Program-made: the position numbers and the translations under genes
The notes under the pieces: model-generated
The model's input: the letters and a program-made list of their open reading frames with translations, nothing else
What the model was told of the DNA's origin: nothing
Databases searched by the model: none
NCBI RefSeq assembly: GCF_932294415.1
Contig: NC_065536.1
Location: 46,907,854-46,971,853 of the forward strand
Source of the DNA: Quercus robur
Taxonomy: Eukaryota; Streptophyta; Magnoliopsida; Fagales; Fagaceae
Reading direction: 5' to 3'
Length of the DNA: 64,000 nt
Shown here: positions 34,587 through 46,700 of the stretch, in pieces
Layout of the letters: every line of letters starts with the position of its first letter
Position numbering within the stretch: the first letter of the stretch is position 1

Positions 34587-35672
34587 AAAAGCCATGAACA
34601 AATATTTTTTAAATAGTAAAAATATGTTCATTCATTTAGACATATGGGCACATGATAATTAATACTTAACAGTGGTTCTATAAAAATTGATACATTGCTG
34701 ATCCATACAGCTCATCTACATTTCGAAAATGATGTGGCTGTTTGTACACTAGATCTAGAAAATAAAATCTAAATTGCAAAATAGACAAAATGAACAGGAT
34801 TTAAAATGGAAAGGATCCTGTTTTGTTTCATCCCGCTTTGTACCATTCATTTTTTTAGTTTTACAAATTACCTCTTTACACATAATGTCCATAATTTTAT
34901 GTGTAATATTTCTAAATTTTATTAATGTTCATATTTAAAACGTAAAATAGATTATGTGTAGGGATGATGTGCAATGAGAAGGATGTGTAAATCAATATCC
35001 TTAATTTAATTCTTACGTAAATATAGTTTAGCTCAAGAAGATACTATCGAAACTTTAGCTGACTCAAAAACATGAAATTGAAACTTTCCCAAGCGTCTAC
35101 GACTTTGTATACCTAGTAATCAAAGAATTGTTTTTTCATTAATTTACATGTTCTTGATTTAATGGTACCATTATTGAAAAAATATCAAAGCTGACGCTTC
35201 CTGTATTGCTCAAAATCCTCATCATGGCCTCATCAAAAAAAAAAAAAAAAAAAAAAAAAATCCTCGTCATGGTGTTCCTTATCCCACCTTATCCTACTAA
35301 TTGGACACTAGAACAAGATCATTATTAATCCAGGTGTCTTTGACTAAAATGTGAACAGTTGTACTCTTCTATAACAGGAAAGTGTACCCTATTCAAAGAT
35401 CATTGGGCTTGCTGAGCCCAGATAGAATTCTAAATATTTTGAACCCAATCAATGGAAAAGGTTGATACCCACCCATGGTGCCATGGTGAATGATCAGGAC
35501 CTGGAGGTAGCCGATAAAGATTTATTTTTTGTTGTTGATATGTTGGATTGAATGATTGATAATTATTCTTATCTTTGATCTTTCGAATATATGACAAAAT
35601 CAAGCCAAAAAATAATGAAAAAAACAATTATGTATATATTTATTGCTTCAATCAGGCATATATTTCATGCTA
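34587..35672. repeat. Ancestral segment copy B (uninterrupted)
   Basis: It matches 4524-4810, 17858-18390, 18857-19060 and 27420-27452 in order. The three large insertions of copy A are absent, with clean joints at about 34868 (ATTACCTCTTTACAC), about 35426 (GAATTCTAAATATT) and about 35636 (GTATATATTTATTGC). A poly-A stretch at about 35235-35260 is specific to copy B. Confidence 0.88.
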
Positions 35673-35693
35673 ACTAGAAAATTGATTTAATTA

Positions 35694-36105
35694 GAGCATT
35701 TCCATTGAAGCTTTTAAATTTTTTAGTATTTAGCATATCAAAAAACCACTTTAACAATTTTAATAACTCATTTTACAATACACTTAACATCAAATGTTCT
35801 TTTTTTTTACCATTTCGTTTAAAATAATAAAAACTACTCATTAAAATAATAAAAAACAACTACACAATCTACATTTTCCACCACAAGCATTAAAATAATA
35901 ATATTTTTTTAAAGATTGGAGCTACAGTGAGCTTTCAAAGATGAAAGCTCACTGTAGATCAGTTGCTATTTATTTATTTATTTATTATTATTATTATTTT
36001 TTTTAAGTTTAGTATGTTTGTTGTAGCTTGCTTTTTGGTGCTCTTTACGAACTTGATGTTAAAATTTAGCATTTATAGCATTTTGCATTCTTAATGAGAA
36101 TATTC
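35694..36105. mobile_element. Harbinger-like MITE
   Basis: 412 bp flanked by TTA (35691-35693 and 36106-36108). The ends are GAGCATTTCCATTGAAG and, reverse-complemented, GAATATTCTCATTAAGAATG. The interior has TATTTAGCATATCAAA and an AGCTTTCAAAGATGAAAGCT palindrome. The 3 bp TTA target duplication points to PIF/Harbinger. Confidence 0.72.
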
Positions 36106-36160
36106 TTACAACCACGTATAACAAGTAATAAAATCGTGAGAACAATTTTTCATACCTTTA

Positions 36161-36546
36161 GAGCATTCTCATCAAACATGTCAAAAAATATAGCATTTAG
36201 CATCTCAAAACTCAATTTTATAACATTTAACACACCACTTTACAATACCACCTATATCAAAACTTCTATTTTTTTTACCATTTCATTTAAATAATGTTTC
36301 TTTATTATTTTTTAATAATTTTTTATTTCTCCTCTCTCTCCTCTATTTCTTCTCAGTGGACCCCACTGAATAAAAAAATAATATATGGTTTACCATTGGT
36401 GAACAGTGCAGTCTCAAATATGAGATTGCACTGTTCATCAATTGCAAAAATTATACCATTTAGAACATTTGATGGAGCAAGCTTTTGGGTTAAAAATGCT
36501 AAAAAAATAAGATTTTTAGCATTTGAAAGGTTTGATAAGAATGCTC
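36161..36546. mobile_element. Harbinger-like MITE
   Basis: 386 bp with TTA on both sides (36158-36160, 36547-36549). The termini GAGCATTCTCATCAAAC and, reverse-complemented, GAGCATTCTTATCAAAC differ at one base. An inner AGTGCAGTCTCA/TGAGATTGCACT pair forms a secondary hairpin. It lies only 55 bp from the related element at 35694. Confidence 0.85.
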
Positions 36547-36551
36547 TTATT

Positions 36552-36903
36552 AATGAAAAATTTAAGGGAGATTCTTAACAATTATGATGAGAAAGCAATG
36601 GTTTCAATGTTGGGTTCTGATATCACCCTTTACACCAAATATATGCGCAAACAAAATATAAGATTAACCCTCTTTAAAAGTCAAGAAAAGCCATTGTTGT
36701 GGACTATTTTTTTGAATGATTTTAAATAATGAAAAATTTAAGGGAGATTCTTAACAATGATGATGAGAAAGCAATGGTTTCAATGTTGGGTTCTGATATC
36801 ACCCTTTATACCAAATATATGTGCAAACAAAATATAAGATCAAGCCTCATTAAAAGGAAAGAATTGCCATTGTTGTCAACTATTTTTTTTTTTTTTTTGA
36901 ATG
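36552..36903. repeat. 176 bp direct duplication
   Basis: AATGAAAAATTTAAGGGAGA starts at 36552 and again at 36728; the two copies are highly alike through GAATGATTT. The open frames spanning them repeat the same peptide (MKNLREILNN) and are not convincing genes. Confidence 0.85.
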
Positions 36904-37525
36904 ATTTCAAATTCCCTGACCACATAAAAAAGGTAAACACATATCCTGTTCAGCTTTGCCTATATGATTCACTAATGACATTAGTGGCTCAACAAATTAT
37001 ACATGTCCATGTCATGGCATTATTGGTGGCCGATAAGACGTGAAAGTGCATATTAATTACTTGGTAAGCAATACATCATAAAAATAAGGAAGTGCATCAG
37101 AAAGCATCATATTCACCTAAACTAGCCTTTTAAGAAAATTATATATTGCGATTATAAAAAAAAAAAGGAAATTATAAATTGCATATACTAGTAATTTGCG
37201 TCAGGTACCCAAACAACTCTTTAAAAGAAGGTGATGACTCTACCAAAAGGCAAGAATTCATATTGTGACTTGGAAAGAAGAAAGAAGACAGATGATGGAG
37301 CCATCCCAGGAGGAAAGAATCCCAAGTGGAATGAAGACAGTTGATGGAATTTAAGTTAAGGTGTGACTTAAAAGAATGGGTAATTGTCTTATATTGTTTA
37401 AGAAAATGTGTTGTATATAGTATAACTTGCCTTGTTTTTCTTTAAAAATTATCACGACTTTTGAATGAAGTTATGATGTGCTTTTGTGTTAGAACCCTTT
37501 TCCCTCTCCCTTTTGTGTGTGTGTG

Positions 37526-37571
37526 TAGGGGCGGAGCCACATAGTGGCTTGGGGGGGCCCCGGCCCCTGCA

Positions 37572-37605
<34 letters not shown>

Positions 37606-38999
37606 TATATTTTTTTTTCCATTAGAGTAGGTAGAAAAAAAAATTGGGCCCCCCAATATCGGACAGCCGGCCCCCCCATGGCCCACTCTCAACTATTCTC
37701 CCAAGCCCAGCTCAAATATTCTCCTAAGCCCGACTTTAGTTTTAGACTTTATCACCTTATGTACTCCAAATAAAACAAGCTGGCCTGCTCAAGTCCAAAC
37801 ACAAAAAACAAAACTTCACTTTCTCTTCATCTCAAAAAATCCACCCACTGACCCACGGAATCCCTTTCTTTACTTCTTATTCTTTTGTTTTGTCTTCTTT
37901 GATACACTTTCATTTCCACTGGTACTGTTGCCTACCTACTAGCCCCCAAAACTCCAGTCCTTTGTACTCACAGTTCGAAAAAAAAAAAAAAAAAATCATG
38001 ACCAATTTTTTCTTTCTTCATTAGCTTTAGTTTTGGAACTTGGTGACTGGTGAGTTTTCTTCTCTTTCTTAATCATTAGACATTCATCTCTTTTTAGCGT
38101 TTTTTTTTTTTTTTCTCAACTATATATACCTAAATATTTACATGCTCTTTATATTTTCATAGATTTTTAGAGAAATACATAATTGAAGGCATGGGGAGAT
38201 TGTTTGTGATGAGTCTTGAAGGGAAGATCTAAAGTTGGAGGCAGTCAGGCAGAGGCAGTAGGCATTACCACACGGGTGACCCATTTTTGCACTTTGTGAA
38301 GACAAAATTTCTAAGGTAAAATTGTTTTGATTTATTACCTATTTTTGATTAGTTAGATATCATATGGCTGTGGATGTGGCTGTGGGTGTTGTTAAATTGT
38401 TTGGTTTATGTTGTGTACCAATACTTATGTGTTTAATTTTTGTTTTTGTTTGAGGGCTTATTATTAATTAAAGTCGTATTAAAAATGGATTGTATGTTTA
38501 AATTATAGTGGAAATTTTGTTTTTTCTTGAGTATGAATAACATCCATATAACTAAGTAAAAATTTATAATTAAAATTTTATTTTTTAAACTTCTTTTCAG
38601 GTTAATTTTTGAGTCATATTCTTAAAGCTAAAAGAATTATAAGCAAATGAAAAATAATTGATGCATTCTTTAAGAAAAAAAATGTTAGCAATTCAAAAAT
38701 TAGGACACCTGTGGCTGTAGAAACAAATGTTGATATTTCAATGACTGATGAACACCCTGACCCCTCCAAATGTTCAAGAATTCAATCTAAAGAGATAGAT
38801 CATGATCCAGGATCACATAAACAAATATGTGAATTCCCATCAACAAACAAGATAAAATCCAACGAGCTTATCTCAAAGAAGGTCCATATCAACCTAAAAA
38901 TATAGACTATCCATACAACGATGATACTCATCGTCGTCGATTTCAACTTTCATGGTTCGAATTGGCCCCCCCATGTAAAAATTCCTGGCTAGGCCCCTG
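37526..38999 (+). mobile_element. Non-autonomous hAT element with transposase remnant
   Basis: 1474 bp. The left end AGGGGCGGAGCCAC and the right end, reverse-complemented, CAGGGGCCTAGCCAGG are of the GGGGCGGAGCC hAT type known from dTph1. It is flanked by the 8 bp TGTGTGTG (37518-37525 and 39000-39007); the target was a GT microsatellite, so the register is not unique. It contains an AT dinucleotide run (about 37588-37610) and a 5' transposase fragment. Confidence 0.82.
38663..38975 (+). pseudogene. hAT transposase N-terminal fragment (TTF-type zinc finger / ZMYM1-like)
   Basis: Translation gives AFFKKKNVSNSKIRTPVAVE, then EIDHDPGSHKQICEF, then after a one-base frameshift at about 38850-38870 the run RAYLKEGPYQPKNIDYP and RRRFQLSWFELA. 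This is the layout of plant hAT transposases of the zinc-finger MYM-type group: a K-rich start, the DPG-R/H-K-I motif, GPYQP, and the RRRFQ-SWF start of the TTF finger. It stops at the element's right terminus, so the catalytic RNase H-fold and dimerisation regions are absent. It cannot code for a working transposase. Confidence 0.8.
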
Positions 39000-39680
39000 T
39001 GTGTGTGTGTGTTGTTTCTCAAAAAAAAGAAGAAGGTTAATGTGTGACTTGGAAAGTTAATTGGGTTTCCTACTTGAGGAAGAAAAAATTAATTTACGTA
39101 TTTATTTAAGTTTTCTTGGTGTGGAAGGAAAGGCTATCCTTATTAAAGAAGGAATATATGCACTCTCCAAGAGGGAATAGACAAATACTCTTATAAAAAA
39201 TATAGAGCTTAAAATTAAGAGAGAAAAAAGTCTTACATTGAATAAAGATTGTTGGGTATTAATTTAGATTTCCTTGGTGTGGAAAGAAAGATTATTTCTT
39301 ATTAAGAAGTAATATATTCATTGTCCAAGAGGGAATAGACAAATAGTCTTATAAATAGACAACGCCGAAAGAAATTTGATTGTTTTGACCCAATGGTCCT
39401 TCCTTTAGGGAGAGTGAATATAGAGCTTAAAACTAAGAGAGAAAAAAAAGTTTCACACAGAATAAAGATTGTTGGGTATATATGTGTGAGTACAGTCCCA
39501 CATTGAATAATTATGAGAAATTAAATATATTAGTTAATATAATAATATAATTAAACTCATACGTATTGGGTTTAAGCCTTTTTGGTTAAGTGTGTCTCTA
39601 TATGTTATAACTGAGCTTATAACTATTGGGCTTAAGCTTTTGAGGTTAAGTGTATTCCTATTTTTGGGTTTACACATCTC

Positions 39681-39847
39681 CAAGCGTGGAGCTATAGCAA
39701 GGCATGGCCCCCTCCAAATTTAAAAAATTCTTTTATGCTATGTATAAATATTAAAAGCTTTAAATATTTAGTTATAAAAATATAAGTTGTCCCCCAAATG
39801 TTAATACCGAAATTTGGCCCCAAACAAAAAATCCTAGCTTCGCTCTG
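39681..39847. mobile_element. Small hAT MITE
   Basis: 167 bp between perfect 8 bp duplications CACATCTC (39673-39680 and 39848-39855). The ends CAAGCGTGGAGCTATAG and, reverse-complemented, CAGAGCGAAGCTAGG are diverged forms of the GGGGCGGAGCC terminus. Its right half is included in the tandem array that follows. Confidence 0.8.
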
Positions 39848-41287
39848 CACATCTCTCCGACATCAATGTTAACTAGCTATTCCTTTCACCTAGCATGCAC
39901 ATTGAACACTGATAAAAAGAATGAGCAATTAAATCTCTATCTCTAAAGGTGTGTTTGGATACCGCTTCTTTTGCTGAAACTGAAAAATTATTGCTGAAAG
40001 TACTGTAGATAAAAGTAAAAGTTAGTTGAAATAGTACAGTGGAGTCCATGAATAGTGCCAAAAAATTTGCCATAAATAGTAACAAAATAAACTAAATAGT
40101 GAAATAATTTTAATTTTTCATTCTTAAGCTATAAATATTAAAAGCTTTAAATATTTAGTTATAAAATATAAGTTGTCCACCAAATGTTAATACCAAAATT
40201 TGGCCCCAAACAAAAAATCCTAGCTTCGCTCTGCACATCTCTCCGACATTAATGTTAACTAGCTATTCCTTTCACCTAGCATGCACATTGAACACTGATA
40301 AAAAGAATGAGCAATTAAATCTCTATCTCTAAAGGTGTGTTTGGATACTGCTTATTTTGCTGAAATTGAAAAATTATTGCTGAAGGTACTATAGATAAAA
40401 GTAAAAGTTAGTTGAAATAGTACAGTGTGACCCATGAATTGTGCCAAAAAATCTGCCATAAATAGTAATAAAATAAACTAAATAGTGAAATAATTTTAAT
40501 TTTTCATTCTTAAGATATAAAATATTTAAAGCTTTAAATATTTAGTTATAAAAATATAAGTTGTCCCCCAAATGTTAATACCAAAATTTGGCCCCCAAAC
40601 AAAAAATCCTAGCTTCGCTATGCACATCTCTCCGACATCAATGTTAACTAGCTATTCCTTTCACCTAGCATGCACATTGAACACTAATAAAAAGAATGAA
40701 CAATTAAATCTCTATTTTTAAAGGTGTGTTTGGATACCATTTATTTTGTTGAAACTGAAAAATTATTGCTGAAAGTACTGTAAATAAAGGTAAAAGTTAA
40801 TTGAAATAATACAATGTGGCCCATGAATAGTGCCAGAAAATCTGCCATAAATAGTAACAAAATAAACTAAATAGTGAAATAATTTTAATTTTTTATTCTT
40901 AAGCTATAAATATTAAAAGCTTTAAATATTTAGTTATAAAAATATAAGTTGTCCCCCAAATGTTAATACCAAAATTTGGCCCCAAACAAAACATCCTAGC
41001 TTCGCTCTACACATCCCTCCTTCCTCAATGTTAACTAACTATTCCTTTCACCTAGCATGCACATTGAACACTGATAAAAAGAATGAGCAATTAAATCTCT
41101 ATCTTTAAAGGTGTGTTTGGATACCGCTTATTTTGTTGAAACTGAAAAATTATTGCTGAAAGTACTATAGATAAAAGTAAAAGTTAGTTGAAATAGTACA
41201 GTGTGGCTCATGAATTGTGCCATAAAATTTGCCATAAATAGTAACAAAATAAACTAAATAATGAAATAATTTTAATTTTTCATTCTT
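39753..41287. repeat. Tandem array, 387 bp period, four copies
   Basis: AAAGCTTTAAATATTTAG recurs at 39753, 40140, 40527 and 40914, exactly 387 bp apart each time. Each unit holds the right half of a hAT MITE, a host segment (TAGCTATTCCTTTCACCTAG) and the left part of a GTGTGTTTGGATAC MITE. Only the fourth copy continues to that MITE's right end (CTAAACGCACACT, about 41290-41302), which shows that the array arose by unequal exchange after both MITEs had inserted. Confidence 0.9.
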
Positions 41288-41497
41288 ATCTAAACGCACA
41301 CTAACGTGTTTATGTCACTCACTAAAACATTAACCAGCTAATGCTCCACTTAGCATTCCAAAACAAAGCTCAGCCAGGTAAAAAAATAAAACAAAGAAAG
41401 AATAAGATCTGAACATCATCATCATCATCATCATTGTTAATATCTCATCAATTTTTTGTCCTATACCTCCCTCATATAACCGCGTTGAACACAGGGT

Positions 41498-41722
41498 CCC
41501 ATAAGATAAATATCAGATATACTCTACCGCACGAAAGCTATCAAACAAAAGCAAGCACAGAAATATTTAATGAAAATGAAGGAACATTCATATGAAGGAA
41601 CATTTATGAACATTCCTTCATTTTCATTAAATATTTCTGTGCTTGCTTTTGTTTGATAGCACTGTTGCATTTAAATCAATAGGTTTCGTGCGGTAGAGTA
41701 TATCTGACATTTATCTTATGGG
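41498..41722. other. Long near-perfect hairpin upstream of the SWEET gene
   Basis: Inner arms 41537-41584 and 41613-41660 are perfectly complementary over 48 bp with a 28 nt loop. Outer arms 41498-41536 and 41684-41722 match over 39 bp with one mismatch. The right arm carries a 23 bp insert (41661-41683). There are no transposon-type ends beyond CCCATAAG. It sits about 630 bp before the SWEET start codon. Confidence 0.88.
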
Positions 41723-42148
41723 AGAGCTTTTATTTTGAACATTTAGTTAATATATTTAAATATTAGAAATTTATTGTTCTTTCTTTTTAACATGACTAAT
41801 TCACCTAACGCTTATTTATGAGTTTAAATTTCTATTAATTCTTTTTTTTTTTTTTTGGTTTTTTTAAGAGTAAAGGTAAAATACAATATATATTTGAATT
41901 AAAAAAAAAAAAAACTCATTGCCCCACTTTTAGTGTGCCAAAGCCATTGCATTGAGCATAGTACGGACTTTATACTTAATTACTAGGTATATGTTAGTAT
42001 TTGATAAGAATTTGTTCTCACGCGACTTGGGTGCATGTGCTAGGCTACCTACTAATGCTCCACCTGTCATGCAATGCAACAAGAATGAGTTCAATACGCA
42101 CACGCTCTTATTTTTCTCTCTTTTTGTGTGTATAAATGTGCTTATATA

Positions 42149-42348
42149 TATGCAGCTCCATTGAGCCTATTACTCATCCTCACCTCTCTTATTTTTTCTC
42201 TCTCTGCATGACATTGTGGTGTTAGCTGAAAGAGGAAGCTAGAGTTTCACTTGTTTCACTTTGAGGCCCTGCTTTTGTTTTATCCATAGAAAGAGAGAGA
42301 GAGAGAGGAAGGTTGGGTTTTTCACTGTTTATCTGGGATTTGGCAATC
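42149..42348 (+). promoter_or_regulatory. SWEET 5' leader and proximal promoter
   Basis: The sequence before the ATG includes ATAAATGTGCTTATATATATG (TATA-like, about 42131-42151) and a GA-repeat leader (about 42291-42309). It is duplicated, with changes, at about 43638-43832 inside intron 1. Confidence 0.55.
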
Positions 42349-43756
42349 ATGATCAGTCACCCCACATTGGCATTTACCTTTGGGATCCTAGGTAACACTA
42401 CAATAAACTCTCATAATTTTTGCTGCGGCATTCACCTGCTTGGTTTAGTACTTTAACACCAATCGGGTCATGACCAATATTGTTTATAAGTAATTTCGGT
42501 ATTTCTTTTATGTTGAGGAAATGAGTTTTCATCTCATTTGTTCCAGATTTCTACTTCTTGCGCTCCTGTTTTTTCTTCTTTTTTCTTTAATTAAAATTTA
42601 TTGTTGATAAATTATTAGTTGCCCAAAAAATTGAAGTTCTTAGAAAATGTGAATCTAATCATTTAAATTTAAACTCATATTCTCTTTTTAATTTGAGCAT
42701 GGGTTGCTTGACCTGCCCATATTAAGTTTAAATGGGAGGAATGGTGGTGAGGAGGGATTGAACTTAAAAGTTGTTGTTACGATATTATAATAAATTATCA
42801 TTTGTTCCAAAAATTTAATCTATTAGAAAATAATAAATTTAATTATTTAATTTAAAAATGATCTGTGGTCCTTTACTTGTCTAGCTTTGGTCACCTTCTT
42901 CATCTTTAGTGAAAGGAGCTTTCAAAAAGATCTTAAAAGGGAAGAAAGAGAAATTTTTTTTTTTTTTGGTGCTAATATGGTAATGGAATTAAATAATTAA
43001 TAATATGATTGACTTTGAAATTTTAACATACTCCTCTTCTGAATTGGTTTTCTCACGTTGTTAAATAAATTAAGGATAACTTAAATGGAATTATCTAATT
43101 AAAGGTAGAAAAGGTCTATGAGGTGGGACATGGTTTAAATTTATCTTTTAGGTGTCAAAAAATTCTTTGCCTTTTAAATTTTCAGAGAAAGAGCTGTTGA
43201 TTAGAAGGAGAGTTATAATATTGTTTCTTTAGTTGTATATAACTTGCAGAATTTGAAATGTTTGAAAGTTGTCACATTCACTATTTATTTTTTTCAAACA
43301 TGCCATTTTTGCAGGTGCTTTCTTTCGTTCTATTTTTTGTTAAAAAAGACTTTTATTGATCGATGTAATTAAATAAACAATTTTTATATTTTCTCATACT
43401 TTGTAATTGTTTTAAAGAATTTTGATAATTAAGAAGTTATGTTATATATGTTGTGACTGGAAATTTGTTTAAATTTTTAGACTTTTTAGTTACTATTTTA
43501 TTTATTATAAATTTACTAGATTTATTTATAACATTATATGAAGCTCCATAGGCCATTTACCTAATCTTTGGCCTTCATATTTTTAAAACCAAATGTGACT
43601 ATATATATTCTTCTAAAAAAAATTGTCTAATAGATAATGCTCCATAAGCCTATTACCCATCCTCACCTCTCTTATTTTTCTCTCTGCATGAGATTATGGG
43701 GTTAGCTCAAAGAAAAAGCTAAGGCTTTACTTGAGGCCCAGCATTTGTTTTCTCCA

Positions 43757-43799
<43 letters not shown>

Positions 43800-46700
43800 T
43801 GGGATTTTTTAAGTTCATGGGATATGGCAGTGATGATCAGTCACCTCATAGGCTCATAGGTTTCACTGCGACATTCTTCTTGGTGGAATACTTTGTTTGA
43901 TACCAATTCGGGCAATGACCAATTTTATTTTTAAGTAATTTCGGTTCAGTGGATGAGTACTCTTCTGAGGTACGTTCCAGATTCTTACTAGTTGTGCTAC
44001 TTAGGGTGAGTTTTAGGGTGAGTTTGATTCAGCTTTTTAAAATTGGGTTTTTTGAAAATGTGGGGTTTTTAAAAAGTACAATATGAAAAAGTGTTTTTTG
44101 AAAATGCTGAGTATTTGGCTAGTACTTATAGAAGTGACGGTTTGAGTGGTAAATTACCAAAAATGACAATGTATATATAAAGTATTGTGAAAGTATTGTG
44201 AAAATACTTTCTAAAAAATTATTCTAAAAAGTATTTTCAAATTTTCTAAAAAAATTAATTTTTTCTCACCAATATTAACTAATAATAACCTATCACTTAA
44301 AATTTATTGTGAAAATATTGTGAAAATATTGTGATAGCATTTCTCATTCTTTATTTTATTTTCCCTTATTTCTTTTTTTTTTTTTTCATCCATATTTCCT
44401 TTTTTTCCCCCCTTCTTTTTTTCTCCTCCACACACGTGCCCTTTTCTTTTCTTTTCTTTTTTCCTTCTTTCTCATTTTTTCCCTACCACTTCCTCCAAAA
44501 CATTCTAGTGCAGAGCTCTCTTTTTTCTTTTTTTTTTCTTACCACTTTGTCTGCAAGTTTCTTTCCCTCTATCCCATCAAAACACATAAACTTATAGCTT
44601 TGTTTCACATCCTCTAAACTATTACTTCATCAAAGGGGAGAGAGTGAGAACTGAGAAAGATCAACAATGACAGAGTTCAACGATGATTGAGAAACCCAAA
44701 GAAAATGCCGCTAGGTGAAAGGTCAGGGGACAAGGAATCCCACTTCTGCGGCGTAGAGACGGAGTTTAACGATGACATGCCTCTGCTCTTGTCTCACAAT
44801 CTCTCTTCTGTTGGCTTCGACTTCGTCGTCGCTACTCTGGTTCGTATAATCGCCCATAGAGATGAAGTTCAAATTATTACAGCAAGGGATTGATTTTTTT
44901 TTTTTTTTCCTTAGCTGATTTGGGAATTTGTTATTGATTTTTTTGTGTTTGGATTTGAACACAGAGTCTAACAGTAGGATTTATGAATGCGTATGGGCTT
45001 TTGGAAAATGCTCTGAACAACTCCAATTTTAGAAAGCGCATTATCTTCGCATTATCAAAACGCAACTTTTTCTAAAAAGTTGCTTTTTAGACATCACCAA
45101 TCGCATATATTAAGTTTATGGTTTCAAAAAGTGTTTTTTGGGTTGGGAAAGTGTAAACAAATAGGCAATTATTCCTTTTTGGAAAATCTCATTTATGATA
45201 TATTGTCTGTACTTGTCCACCTTTCATCATCATCTTCCTCTTTGATTAATCCATCCGGAGTCCCGTTTTAACTTGAACTTTTATAAGTTTTTATGCCACT
45301 CTTCCCTAACCCCTTTTTCCCATATTTTTCAAAATAATATAACTTGTTCTATTGCATATATTTAGCATAAGTGAATAGATTGTCCAAATTGTACTTTTAG
45401 TTAACTTACAGGTGGGTACGAACTAACATTTCAAGTAGCAAGGCTAACTTCTACTACACTTTTGTATGAAATTCGTTCTGATCTATTTGTGGATCCACCT
45501 TCCTCATTCTAGGACAGAAAATATTAGTAATTTATTTGTTCAAGTGAATATCATTAACTATTAAACTCATTAGCACAGTATGCATGTTCTTGAATTTTGT
45601 TCAGCTATATTGTTGCCAGTGAAAAGTTGTTACCCTTGGTTGTTTATTTGATCACAAAAAAGCAGTAATAGACATGACGAATTTTACTAATAATTTAATT
45701 AACTTATATTCTCTTTACTGCCAGGTAATATTATTTCGTTCCTGGTATTCTTGGCTCCAGTGTAAGTATTAATTTCACCGCTTTCAACTCGTAAAGTTTA
45801 TTATCGTCACTACACCAAAATAAGTTTATTATACCGAATGTTAATACAACAACATTAGTATAGTGGTATTACACAAAATATTGCATCTATAAGTAAAAAA
45901 TCGTTGCAGTAATAACTTTAAAGTAATAAATTATCGCATGTACAATAATTAGTTACAATAACTTATAATTATCAGTATTACATTAGGAAAATTTGTTGCA
46001 ACAACTTAAAATAAAGACATCGTTACAATAATTTGATAATAGTTATTTTTGCAATCTATTACAACAAAAATTTCTAAGTGAAATTTTATTGCAATAAAGA
46101 CATCATTGTAATTGTTCAATATCAATTATTTTACAATCTATTTCAATAACAAACATGAAACAAATATAATATTGCAATAACATGATATCAATTATTTTAC
46201 AATCTATTGCAATGGCAAATATGAAACAATTATTTATTACAACGAATATATCGTTGCAATAAATTATTTATTGCAGCATCATATATATTATTGGATAAAA
46301 GTTGTCATTAAAATATCTAGTGATTATTGCAATGAATATTTTTGTTGTACAAACTTATTACCTCAAAATTTATTGCAACAACTCGCATCAACTATTGCAA
46401 TGACTTTGATATTATTGCAATGATTTTTTGTTGTTGTAATAAACATTTTTTTTCTTGAAGTGTGTTGAACAAAAAATCTAGAATTCAAAACCTATCTACA
46501 TTAAAAATCAATTGGCGTTTTGATTTGATGATAAAGAATAATCATCAATAGCAGTGTTGAAATTTAATAAAAAAAATAAAATACATCCATGCTTAATTTT
46601 TATTTTCTCAATAATGATAAAAACTAATGTGTATATAATGATTATTATATTGCAGGCCAACATTTTATCGAATTTTTAAAAAGAAATCAACCCAAGGATT

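Noticed and set aside
36294..37043. Frames of 94, 68 and 104 codons around 36.3-37.0 kb
   Set aside because: They run through a MITE end and the 176 bp duplication and repeat the same peptide; no domain is recognised.
44687..44893. A 68-codon frame in SWEET intron 1 ([13 protein letters not shown])
   Set aside because: It is short, has no recognised relatives and lies in an insertion-like block; evidence for a gene is insufficient.
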